DNA from: Paracoccaceae bacterium
Lineage (GTDB): Bacteria; Pseudomonadota; Alphaproteobacteria; Rhodobacterales; Rhodobacteraceae
Length of the DNA: 14,240 bases
Assembly: GCA_009922885.1 (NCBI GenBank)
Contig: RFUP01000021.1
Coordinates: 1 to 14,240, forward strand
Direction: 5' to 3'
The notes under the pieces are model-generated. The model saw only the letters and a list, made by a program, of their open reading frames with translations, did not search any database and was not told the origin of the DNA. The position numbers and the translations under genes were made by a program. Positions 1 through 8,000 of this stretch are shown here, piece by piece (within the stretch, counting starts at the first letter, position 1; each line of letters begins with the position of its first letter).

Positions 1-66
1 TCTTCAAGACTAATGGTAGTTGCTGAAATTAAAGATATAATGATAGAACAAAGAACCGATTTTTAG
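1..66 (+). CDS. C-terminal end of an upstream gene (partial)
   Basis: Frame 1 is open from the first base to a TAG stop at 64-66 and encodes 21 residues ending in IMIEQRTDF. The other two forward frames close within the first 24 bases. The direction and close spacing match the downstream late genes, so this is probably the end of another virion gene. The remaining residues are too few to identify a family; the open frame could be chance at this length. Confidence 0.5.
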   Translation, partial: SSRLMVVAEIKDIMIEQRTDF

Positions 67-177
67 GAAACTATTTCTTCATTATGTCTTTGTTGATAGT
101 CTAAGATCAAATTATGTAGGTGTAGGGGATAGATAAAGAACATCTCAGATAAATAACTAAAAGTAGTATATTGGAAG
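67..177 (+). promoter_or_regulatory. Intergenic leader with a late-promoter-like ATAAATA box
   Basis: This 111-bp gap has no credible ORF. It carries GATAAATA (ATAAATA at 149-155), one base off the T4-type late promoter TATAAATA, 22 bases before the start codon at 178. That distance would leave a very short leader. A GGAAG directly abuts the ATG and is too close to act as a normal Shine-Dalgarno site. The ACTAT/ATAGT pair (70-74, 96-100) has a long loop and is not a convincing terminator. The promoter call rests on position plus a one-mismatch motif. Confidence 0.4.
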
Positions 178-510
178 ATGGCAGTTCCAGCAGTTAATAT
201 TGTTGTAGAACAGGGAACCGATTACGAAGAAGTTTTTACTGTTAATAATCCTGATGGAAGTCCGTTAGATTTAACAGGACATACTGCAGCAGCAAAAATT
301 CGTAAGTTTCCTGAATCAACTACATCAACTTCATTCAATGTTGGTATTGTATCTGCTGCAGGACAAGTTGTAGTATCTCTCGCAAATACAGTCTCTGATG
401 ATTTGAAGGCAGGAAGATATTATTATGATGTGATTATTATCTCCTCTCAAGGAAAGAAAACTAAAGTTGTTGATGGGATGGTGCTTGTAAATGCTAGTGA
501 GTCAATCTAA
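178..510 (+). CDS. Small beta-rich virion protein, probably fibre base or baseplate-associated
   Basis: The protein has 110 residues, no signal peptide and no membrane segment. Alternating hydrophobic strands surround motifs such as DGSPLDLTG (about residues 25-33) and a C-terminal AGRYYYDVIII strand followed by a KKTKVVDG turn. This pattern resembles the N-terminal beta-sandwich of baseplate upper proteins (BppU-like) and Ig-like virion modules, but the match is by eye. Its TAA stop shares a base with the ATG of the following collagen-like fibre gene, so the two are probably translationally coupled and may form one structure, for example an adaptor between baseplate and shaft. The gene itself is secure; the role is inferred. 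Confidence 0.85.
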   Translation: MAVPAVNIVVEQGTDYEEVFTVNNPDGSPLDLTGHTAAAKIRKFPESTTSTSFNVGIVSAAGQVVVSLANTVSDDLKAGRYYYDVIIISSQGKKTKVVDGMVLVNASESI

Positions 511-2759
511 TGCCTTCAGTTTCTCTTGGAAGTACCAGTTATAACGTCACTGTAGGTTATAAGCCTTCTCTTAAACTTACTAGAGAGGCTGGAAGTCTTC
601 AGGGAGTTCAAGGTACTCAAGGTCCTTTAAGTAATTTCCAAGGAACTCAAGGTCATCAGGGAACTCAGGGTCTTCAAGGAAGACAAGGTACTCAAGGAAG
701 ACAAGGTGCTCAAGGAACAATTGGTATTCAAGGGCATCAAGGAACTCAGGGACTTCAGGGAAGACAAGGTACTCAGGGAAGACAAGGAACTCAGGGAATT
801 CAAGGTCTTCAAGGTCTTCAAGGATTACAAGGTAATCAAGGTGTTCAGGGTCTAAGTAATCAAGGAACTCAAGGTCTTCAAGGTCTCCAGGGAACACAAG
901 GTCGTCAAGGTACACAAGGCAATCAAGGTCTTCAGGGTGTTCAAGGAACCCAAGGTTTACAAGGTACACAAGGCACTCAAGGACTTCAGGGAACACAAGG
1001 TCTTCAGGGAAGACAAGGAACTCAAGGGAGACAAGGCACTCAAGGTTTACAAGGAGTTCAAGGTACTCAAGGACTTCAAGGTCTTCAGGGAGATCAAGGT
1101 ACACAAGGACTTCAAGGTCTTCAAGGAACACAAGGTCGTCAAGGCACACAAGGAAGACAAGGAACACAAGGTCTTCAGGGTCTTCAGGGAACACAGGGTC
1201 TTCAAGGAACTCAAGGTCTTCAAGGAACTCAAGGACTTTCTATTCAAGGAACCCAAGGTTTACAGGGCACTCAAGGAAGACAAGGATCTCAAGGTCTTCA
1301 AGGTACTCAAGGTCTTTCTATTCAAGGAACTCAAGGTCTTCAAGGTCTTCAGGGAACACAAGGTCGCCAAGGATTACAAGGAACTAGAGGTCTTCAAGGA
1401 GATCAAGGAATTCAAGGTCTTCAAGGAACACAGGGTTCTCAGGGTCTTCAAGGAACTCAAGGTGTACAGGGGCAAAGAGGAATTCAAGGAAGAGAAGGTC
1501 TTCAAGGTCTTCAAGGTGATCAAGGTATTCAGGGTTTAAGTAATCAAGGGGTTCAAGGTCTTCAGGGTGAAAGAGGATCTCAAGGAAGACAAGGAGTACA
1601 AGGAACTCAAGGTCTTCAAGGTCTTCAGGGAACTCAAGGTCTACAAGGTCTTCAGGGAACTCAAGGAAGACAAGGTACACAAGGAAGACAAGGAACACAG
1701 GGTCTCCAAGGAGTTCAGGGTCTTCAGGGACTTCAAGGAACTCAAGGAACTCAAGGTCTCCAAGGAGTTCAGGGAACATCAGGTAAAGATGGAAACTTTG
1801 GTGGTGCCACTTTTGATTATACTTTTAGTACAGATACTACAAATTCTGATCCTGGTATTGGGTACTTAAAGTTCAGTAATTTAAATCTTTCTCTTGCACT
1901 TGAACTTTATATTGATGATCAAAATGACGGTTCTACTGATATTCAATCTTTCCTAAGAACAATTGATGATAGTACATCAACAATTAAAGGACACTTTAGA
2001 ATATCCAATAAATTTGACAGTTCTGATTTTGCACTCTTCACAATATCTTCAATTACAGAACTGAGTGGTTATTTCCAAGTCTTCTGTGCTTATGTTTCTG
2101 GAAGCACAACATCATTCAGTAACAATGAAGACGTTATTATTACATTTGCAAGAACTGGTGATAAAGGAGATACTGGTTCACAAGGTCTTCAGGGAACACA
2201 AGGTACTCAAGGAAGACAAGGTACTCAAGGTCTTCAGGGTCAAACAGGAACATCTCTGAATATTATTGGTTCACTTGCTCTTACTTCAGGAAACGAGCAA
2301 TCTGAACTAAATGCAGCATTCCCATCAGCAGGTGCCGGTGATGGTGTTATTGATACAAATACAGGAAACTTATGGATTTACGATAGTTCAATTTGGACGA
2401 ATGTTGGAAATATTCGTGGACCTCAAGGATCACAGGGTCTTCAAGGTCTTCAAGGTCTTCAAGGATCTGGTTCTCAAGGCACTCAAGGTCTTCAGGGTAC
2501 TCAAGGTCTTCAGGGCACTCAAGGTCTTCAGGGAGCAACTGGTGATAGTTATTGGGTTAAAACTGATGTTGGTATTCATACATTATCTTATGTTGGAATT
2601 GGAACAACAAATCCTACAGAGCAACTTACAGTTCTAGGTGCAGTTGGTATTGGTGGAAGTTTAATCTTTAATGATAATGCAGGAATTTCTACAGTCATTG
2701 TTGCAATTGGAACGGAAAGATTTTTACGAAATATTATTATAGACTGCGGAGAATATTGA
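510..2759 (+). CDS. Collagen-like tail fibre protein with three Gly-X-Gln shafts
   Basis: The protein has 749 residues. A short N-terminal segment (about 1-30) leads into a long Gly-X-Y shaft (about 32-421) built of GTQ, GLQ, GRQ and GVQ triplets, with interruptions such as GLSNQ and GLSIQ. A globular beta domain follows (about 425-555, containing SFLRTIDDSTSTIKGHF), then a short shaft (558-577), a second small domain with GDGVIDTNTGNLWIYD (about 578-636), a third shaft (637-675) and a C-terminal tail with VGIGTTNPTEQLTV (from about 695). The last motif normally precedes an S74 intramolecular chaperone, but none is present here. The repeats occur in phage and bacterial collagen-like fibres; the likely role is a trimeric host-contact fibre. 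The start overlaps the previous stop by one base. Arg is common in the shaft X position, unlike the stalk of the gene at 9836. Confidence 0.9.
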   Translation: MPSVSLGSTSYNVTVGYKPSLKLTREAGSLQGVQGTQGPLSNFQGTQGHQGTQGLQGRQGTQGRQGAQGTIGIQGHQGTQGLQGRQGTQGRQGTQGIQGLQGLQGLQGNQGVQGLSNQGTQGLQGLQGTQGRQGTQGNQGLQGVQGTQGLQGTQGTQGLQGTQGLQGRQGTQGRQGTQGLQGVQGTQGLQGLQGDQGTQGLQGLQGTQGRQGTQGRQGTQGLQGLQGTQGLQGTQGLQGTQGLSIQGTQGLQGTQGRQGSQGLQGTQGLSIQGTQGLQGLQGTQGRQGLQGTRGLQGDQGIQGLQGTQGSQGLQGTQGVQGQRGIQGREGLQGLQGDQGIQGLSNQGVQGLQGERGSQGRQGVQGTQGLQGLQGTQGLQGLQGTQGRQGTQGRQGTQGLQGVQGLQGLQGTQGTQGLQGVQGTSGKDGNFGGATFDYTFSTDTTNSDPGIGYLKFSNLNLSLALELYIDDQNDGSTDIQSFLRTIDDSTSTIKGHFRISNKFDSSDFALFTISSITELSGYFQVFCAYVSGSTTSFSNNEDVIITFARTGDKGDTGSQGLQGTQGTQGRQGTQGLQGQTGTSLNIIGSLALTSGNEQSELNAAFPSAGAGDGVIDTNTGNLWIYDSSIWTNVGNIRGPQGSQGLQGLQGLQGSGSQGTQGLQGTQGLQGTQGLQGATGDSYWVKTDVGIHTLSYVGIGTTNPTEQLTVLGAVGIGGSLIFNDNAGISTVIVAIGTERFLRNIIIDCGEY
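603..1772 (+). repeat. Coding Gly-X-Gln tandem repeat (main shaft of the 749-residue fibre)
   Basis: About 1.17 kb of 9-bp triplet units encode mainly GTQ, GLQ, GRQ and GVQ. Synonymous codons are well mixed (GGT/GGA/GGC, CAA/CAG, ACT/ACA/ACC), more than in the blocks of the 1592-residue fibre. Interruptions of the triplet phase occur at GPLSNFQ, GLSNQ and GLSIQ. Confidence 0.95.
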
Positions 2760-2760
2760 T

Positions 2761-2768
2761 TATAAATA
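2761..2768 (+). promoter_or_regulatory. T4-type late promoter
   Basis: An exact TATAAATA begins one base after the stop of the 749-residue fibre gene and 57 bases before the next start codon. T4-like phages recognise this box with a phage sigma factor (gp55 family) and the sliding clamp. It probably starts a late transcript covering the beta-helix protein and the fibres downstream. A weak hairpin (CCAAT at 2778-2782, ATTGG at 2787-2791) followed by a T-rich stretch lies just downstream and would fall in the leader. Confidence 0.72.
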
Positions 2769-2825
2769 TCTAAAACTCCAATAAATATTGGGTTGTTTTA
2801 CGGTATATACCACCATCTTAAGTGA

Positions 2826-4694
2826 ATGATAAATACCAATCCTATCGTCAGGATTAGAAGATCCGCAGTTCCCGGTAAGAAACCAACAGTAAACCAGTTA
2901 CTAACTGGAGAACTTGGACTTAATACTTATGATGGAGATTTATATGCAGTAAGAAGTCGTGCAGGCATCGGAACAGATATTGTAAATCTGGGTGCTGGTT
3001 CAACAGTTACTAATATTCTTTATGTCACACAAGATGGATCAGACACAAACACAGGAAGAAAACTTGGAGACGCAAAACGAACAGTCGGAGCAGCTCTCTC
3101 AGCAGCAACAACAGGAACAGTTATTAAAGTTAGTGCTGGATCTTATGTAGAAAATAATCCATTAATACTTCCAACTCAAGTTTCGATTGTAGGAGATAGT
3201 TTAAGAGAGGTATCAGTATCTCCTCAAAATGCAAATGAAGATTTATTTTATGTTCTTGAAGGTAATTATGTTGCAGAAATGTCTTTTACCGGAACTTTGA
3301 ATTCAGGAAAAGCAATATTTGCATTTAATCCAAATCAAGTAGGATATTCAAGCCAATCACCATACATTCAAAATTGCACGAATTTTATTCCAAATAGTAT
3401 TGGTCTCAAAATTGATGGTTCAAAATGTATTGGACCATTAAAATCAATGGTTCTTGATAGTTATACTCAATACAATCAAGGTGGTATTGGGTGTTCTATT
3501 ACAAATGAAGGATACGCACAGTTAGTTTCCCTCTTTACTATTTGCGACGAAATCGCAGTTTATTGTGGTTCTGGTTCTGCTTGCGATTTAACTAACTCCA
3601 ATTCTTCTTTTGGAAATTATGGACTAGTAGCAGATAGTGTTGGTCCTTTAAAATATACAGGTATTGTAACGGCATCTGCGGCAGAAAATGCAGATACTTT
3701 TGTTCTTGATTTAAATGTTCCAACTCTGAATGTTACGAATGCACTTTATGATAATACAACAGGACTTACAACAATTACTGTAGGTTCAAATCATAACTTT
3801 AATGTTGGAATGGGGGTTTCAATTGCTGGACTTGCATTTACTTGCTCTTCTGGTCCAGGAATTGTAACTTATCCATCAGGAAATAAAGGTTATATTTTTG
3901 AAGTTGCTGGTGTTCCATCACCAACTTCCTTTGAAGTTTATGTTGGTGTTTCTACTCTTTCGCATACATATCAATCCGGTGGAACTGCAAAAATAAATGT
4001 AGTCAGACCTTTTGACGGACAAGTCATTTATTTTGATACACTTTATTATAGTGTAGAAAGTATTACAGTAGGTTCTGGTGGAACTGGATATACTGGAAAT
4101 GCAGATCTAACGATTGGTAATCCATCTACACCTTGGGGTATTCCCGCAACTGCTGTTGCTGAGGTAAAAGATGGTTCTATTGTTTCTGTTGAGATGATTT
4201 CAAATGGAAGGGGATATACTTCAACTCCTACGGTAACTTTTAGCTCTCCTGATGTTGGAATAAATACTGCAACAGGTACTGCAAATTTAATTCCAACTTA
4301 TTATGTAATTCAAAATTCAACACCTGTTTCTGCTGGAATTTGTACGATTACAATTACTGATAATGTTCCTTATGCTGTTGGAGTTGGTACTACTGTTCCA
4401 TTTTTCAAACAAAGTAGAGTTCTTGCATCAGGACATTCTCTTGAATATATTGGATCTGGAACAAATATTGCAACTGCATTACCTGCAAATGGTGGAGTTC
4501 CTATTCAAGCAAATGAAACTCTTTCTAAAAATGGTGGACTGGTTGTTTATACGTCAACAGACCACTCAGGAAACTTCAGAATTGGGGATGGTGTTGTAAT
4601 TAATCAGCAAACAGGAACGATTAGTGGAACATTTTATTCTAAGAGTTTGTTCTCAACAATGACACCATTTATTCTAGCACTAGGAGGAGAATAA
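2826..4694 (+). CDS. Virion structural protein with adhesin-type N-terminus and beta-helix-like body
   Basis: The protein has 622 residues. The N-terminus (about 1-57) contains RIRRSAVPGKKPTVNQLLTG and GELGLNTYDGDLYA, the pattern found at the start of many phage adhesins (Mtd N-terminal-like). From about residue 63, YVTQDGSDTNTG, a GTVIKVSAGSYVENNPL strand-turn segment and IVGDSLREVSV suggest a right-handed beta-helix of the pectate-lyase/DUF1565 type. Around 412-490 is a module with GSGGTGYTG and NGRGYTSTPTVTF, a repeat form known in phage structural proteins. The C-terminal part (about 520-622, GHSLEYIGSGTN, NFRIGDGVVINQQTG) matches my memory of cyanophage virion proteins. An in-frame TGA sits immediately before the ATG, so the start cannot lie further upstream. 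It has no collagen-like repeats, in contrast to its neighbours. No enzyme active site is recognisable, so a structural role is preferred over depolymerase activity. Confidence 0.88.
   Translation: MINTNPIVRIRRSAVPGKKPTVNQLLTGELGLNTYDGDLYAVRSRAGIGTDIVNLGAGSTVTNILYVTQDGSDTNTGRKLGDAKRTVGAALSAATTGTVIKVSAGSYVENNPLILPTQVSIVGDSLREVSVSPQNANEDLFYVLEGNYVAEMSFTGTLNSGKAIFAFNPNQVGYSSQSPYIQNCTNFIPNSIGLKIDGSKCIGPLKSMVLDSYTQYNQGGIGCSITNEGYAQLVSLFTICDEIAVYCGSGSACDLTNSNSSFGNYGLVADSVGPLKYTGIVTASAAENADTFVLDLNVPTLNVTNALYDNTTGLTTITVGSNHNFNVGMGVSIAGLAFTCSSGPGIVTYPSGNKGYIFEVAGVPSPTSFEVYVGVSTLSHTYQSGGTAKINVVRPFDGQVIYFDTLYYSVESITVGSGGTGYTGNADLTIGNPSTPWGIPATAVAEVKDGSIVSVEMISNGRGYTSTPTVTFSSPDVGINTATGTANLIPTYYVIQNSTPVSAGICTITITDNVPYAVGVGTTVPFFKQSRVLASGHSLEYIGSGTNIATALPANGGVPIQANETLSKNGGLVVYTSTDHSGNFRIGDGVVINQQTGTISGTFYSKSLFSTMTPFILALGGE
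4682..4689 (+). promoter_or_regulatory. Strong Shine-Dalgarno site for the 113-residue protein
   Basis: AGGAGGAG lies inside the last codons of the preceding gene, 9 bases before the ATG at 4699. It is the only strong consensus ribosome binding site at a start in the window, which suggests the small product is needed in high copy. Confidence 0.75.
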
Positions 4695-4698
4695 TAAA

Positions 4699-5040
4699 AT
4701 GGCATTAGCACTTAATGTATTCCAAACAGTTACTTCAGTCGTAAGTACTAGTTCTACGGCTGTTTACACGGCACCTGTTGGTTATACTGGTGTTGTTCTT
4801 TTAGCACAAGTTGCAAATATTGGATCTTCCTCTGCTGATGTTTCTCTTTCACATCAAAGAAGTGTTGTTGGTGTGGCAGTGACTACTGAGATGCTAAAAA
4901 ATTATCCTATAGCAGCAAATGATACTGCAAATCTTTTAGCAGGAAAATTGGTATTAGAAAGTGGGGACAAACTTGTTTTGTCTGGTAGTAATGCTACAGA
5001 TTTGAAATTTATAGCAAGTATTTTAGAAACACTTAACTAA
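4699..5040 (+). CDS. Small virion structural protein, single beta domain
   Basis: The 113-residue product has no signal peptide and no Cys. TAVYTAPVGYTGVVLLAQ and LAGKLVLESGDKLVLSG predict two groups of beta strands in one compact domain. I recall similar small proteins of about 100-115 residues next to fibre and adhesin genes in marine myophages, often annotated only as structural. It lies 4 bases after the beta-helix gene and uses a strong ribosome binding site, so it may be a multi-copy decoration or fibre-tip accessory protein. The gene is secure; the function is inferred. Confidence 0.85.
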   Translation: MALALNVFQTVTSVVSTSSTAVYTAPVGYTGVVLLAQVANIGSSSADVSLSHQRSVVGVAVTTEMLKNYPIAANDTANLLAGKLVLESGDKLVLSGSNATDLKFIASILETLN

Positions 5041-5051
5041 TATAAAATCCA

Positions 5052-8000
5052 ATGGCAAAGTATCTCAGTAACCGTCAAAAAAATCTAAGAGTTGGTATTA
5101 GTTCTTATACTGATAATCAAACAGTATTAGAGGTTACTGGGAAGGTAGGTGTTGGAACTACAAATGCAACACAAAGTCTTGATGTAAATGGAGGAGTTCG
5201 TCTTCGTTCTGGATTATATGATACTTATAATCAAGTAGGTGCTGGTGGAAGTATTTTAATATCTACTGGTGCTGGAGTTAGTTGGACTTCTCCTTTTGCT
5301 GCAGGATTGCAAGGATTACAAGGTTCTCAAGGTACTCAAGGAAGACAAGGAACTCAAGGCAATCAGGGATTACAAGGAACTCAAGGCAATCAAGGTCTTC
5401 AGGGTAATCAGGGATTACAAGGAACTCAAGGCAATCAAGGTCTTCAGGGTACTCAAGGTAATCAGGGATTACAAGGTACTCAAGGTCTTCAGGGATTACA
5501 AGGAACTCAAGGTAATCAAGGACTTCAGGGTACTCAAGGTAATCAAGGATTACAAGGAACTCAAGGCAATCAGGGATTACAAGGTACTCAAGGTAATCAG
5601 GGATTACAAGGTACTCAAGGTACTCAAGGACTTCAGGGTACTCAAGGTAATCAGGGATTACAAGGTACTCAAGGTACTCAAGGACTTCAGGGTACTCAAG
5701 GTAATCAAGGACTTCAGGGTACTCAAGGTAATCAGGGATTACAAGGTACTCAAGGTAATCAGGGATTACAAGGTACTCAAGGAAGACAAGGAACTCAAGG
5801 CAATCAAGGTCTTCAAGGACTCCAAGGAATTGCTGGCCCAGTGGCAGGTTCTGCCAATCAAATTGTCTATAAAGATGGTTCCAATATAGCAACAGGTTCT
5901 AATAATCTAACTTTTGATGGTTCCAATCTTTATGTTGGAGGTAATATTACTGTTGGTGGAACTACAGCATTCCTTGCTGTTAATGAACTTAAAGTTACAG
6001 ACAAAGATATTGTAGTTGGTTATACTACTGATGCATTTGGCAATGATGCTTCTACAGATATTACTGCAAATACTGGTGGTATTGCAGTTGCTTCTACGGT
6101 AGGAACTCCACTTATCAGTATGAATGTTGGTGGAGAACTTACACCAGATACTTATAAGCAAATAATGTGGTTTAAGTCTGGTTCCTTTACCGGACTGAAT
6201 ACGGATGCTTGGATATTTAACTATGGTGTTGGTATTGGTTCTACTCAAGTACCTAATGGAGTAAGACTTGCTGCTGGAGGAATGCAAGTTACTGATACAG
6301 TTATCAGTTCTCCAAATCTTAATATTAGTGGAATTGCAACTATTAATAAGATTGATGCAAATCAAATATCTCCAGATGGTAGCAACTATGGAGGAACAAA
6401 TCAAGTTCCTGTTGCTGATGGTTTAGGTAATTGGAGTTGGCAGCCAGTTAGTTCTGCAGGTGCTGCAACTTCTATTGCTATTCAAGATGAAGGAAATATA
6501 AAGGGTAATGCAACAACATTAAACTTTGTAGGAGCAGGTATTACTGCTTCTGTTACTGGAAGTCTTGCAACTATTACTTTAGATATTGCTTCTTTACAAG
6601 GTTCTCAAGGAATACAAGGCCTTCAGGGAACTCAAGGAGTTCAAGGTTTAAGTAATCAAGGTTCTCAAGGTCTTCAAGGTTCTCAAGGTCTTCAAGGTAC
6701 TCAAGGTAATCAAGGACTTCAGGGTACTCAAGGTAATCAGGGATTACAAGGTAATCAAGGTCTTCAGGGTACTCAAGGTAATCAGGGATTACAAGGAACC
6801 CAAGGAACACAAGGTCTCCAAGGAACACAAGGCAATCAAGGACTTCAGGGCACTCAAGGTAATCAGGGATTACAAGGTACTCAAGGAACTCAGGGTCTCA
6901 GTAATCAAGGAACTCAAGGTACTCAAGGTTTAAGTAATCAGGGTACTCAAGGAACTCAAGGTTTAAGCAACCAAGGAACTCAAGGTACTCAAGGTTTAAG
7001 TAATCAGGGTACTCAAGGAACTCAGGGTATCAGTAATCAGGGTACTCAAGGTACTCAAGGTATTTCCAATCAAGGTACTCAAGGAACTCAGGGTATCAGT
7101 AATCAAGGAACTCAAGGTACTCAGGGTATCAGTAATCAAGGCACTCAAGGTCTTCAAGGAACCCAAGGTCTTCAGGGTACTCAAGGTACTCAAGGTACTC
7201 AGGGTATCAGTAATCAAGGAACTCAAGGTACTCAGGGTATCAGTAATCAAGGTACTCAAGGCACTCAGGGTATCAGTAATCAAGGCACTCAAGGTCTTCA
7301 AGGTGGTGGAGGTCAGGGCACTCAAGGAACTCAGGGTTTAAGCAATCAGGGTACTCAAGGTACTCAGGGTATCAGTAATCAGGGTACTCAAGGTACTCAG
7401 GGTTTAAGCAATCAGGGTACTCAAGGTACTCAGGGTATCAGTAATCAAGGTACTCAAGGTCTCAGTAATCAAGGTACTCAAGGTCTTCAGGGTACTCAAG
7501 GAAGACAAGGTTCTCAAGGACTTCAAGGTCTTCAGGGTTTAAGTAATCAAGGTACTCAAGGACTTCAAGGCATTCAAGGTCCTGCTGCTACAGTTGGATC
7601 ATTAAATTATTCACAAACTCTTGGCACAAAACAAACAGTATTAAGTAGTGCTTCTTTCCCAGTTGGTATTGTTACAACTACTATTACAACAAATGGAAAT
7701 CCAGTTCAGGTTACTGTAACTGGTGATGCAGAAAATGCAACTGCAGGCACTTGGGGTCGTATTCAGTTATACAGAGATTCAACCGCAATTGGAAATGATG
7801 TTCAGTTTGAAGGTTCTGCTGGAAGTGAAAACTCTCCATATGCTATTTCTGTAATTGATACTCCTCCTGCTGGAACATATTCATATAGTTTAAAGGTTGT
7901 AACTTTAGCTGGAGGAAACTTTAATTTTGGTGAAAATACTGGTCCAGTCATTTATGCATATGAACTTGCGAATGTAGTGGGTAGTCAAGGTTCTCAAGGA

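Noticed and set aside
580..1194. 204-residue minus-strand open frame in the first fibre, with similar ones at 1384, 5278, 6574, 11601 and 12264
   Set aside because: All are shadows of the same repeat with the same Leu/Glu pattern; none has a plausible start context or non-repeat domain.
937..1539. 200-residue plus-strand frame rich in Lys, Val and Phe, with similar ones at 1567, 5269, 9876 and 11784
   Set aside because: These are +1/+2 readings of the Gly-X-Gln codons (KVFKELKVF pattern), fully inside the true genes.
2778..2798. Hairpin CCAAT/ATTGG followed by a T-rich stretch as a terminator
   Set aside because: The stem has only five AT-rich pairs and lies just after the late promoter, so termination there would block the downstream transcript. 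Too weak to call.
5041..5048. TATAAAAT before the giant fibre as a late promoter
   Set aside because: It departs from TATAAATA in its last two positions and lies only a few bases from the ATG, leaving no room for a leader.
6996..7325. Minus-strand Leu/Ser/Thr-rich frames (STLSSLITDTLS pattern), also at 1047, 8121, 9827, 10574 and 11741
   Set aside because: They look like leucine-rich repeats but come from the antisense of GTQ/ISNQ codons; no flanking domain supports them.
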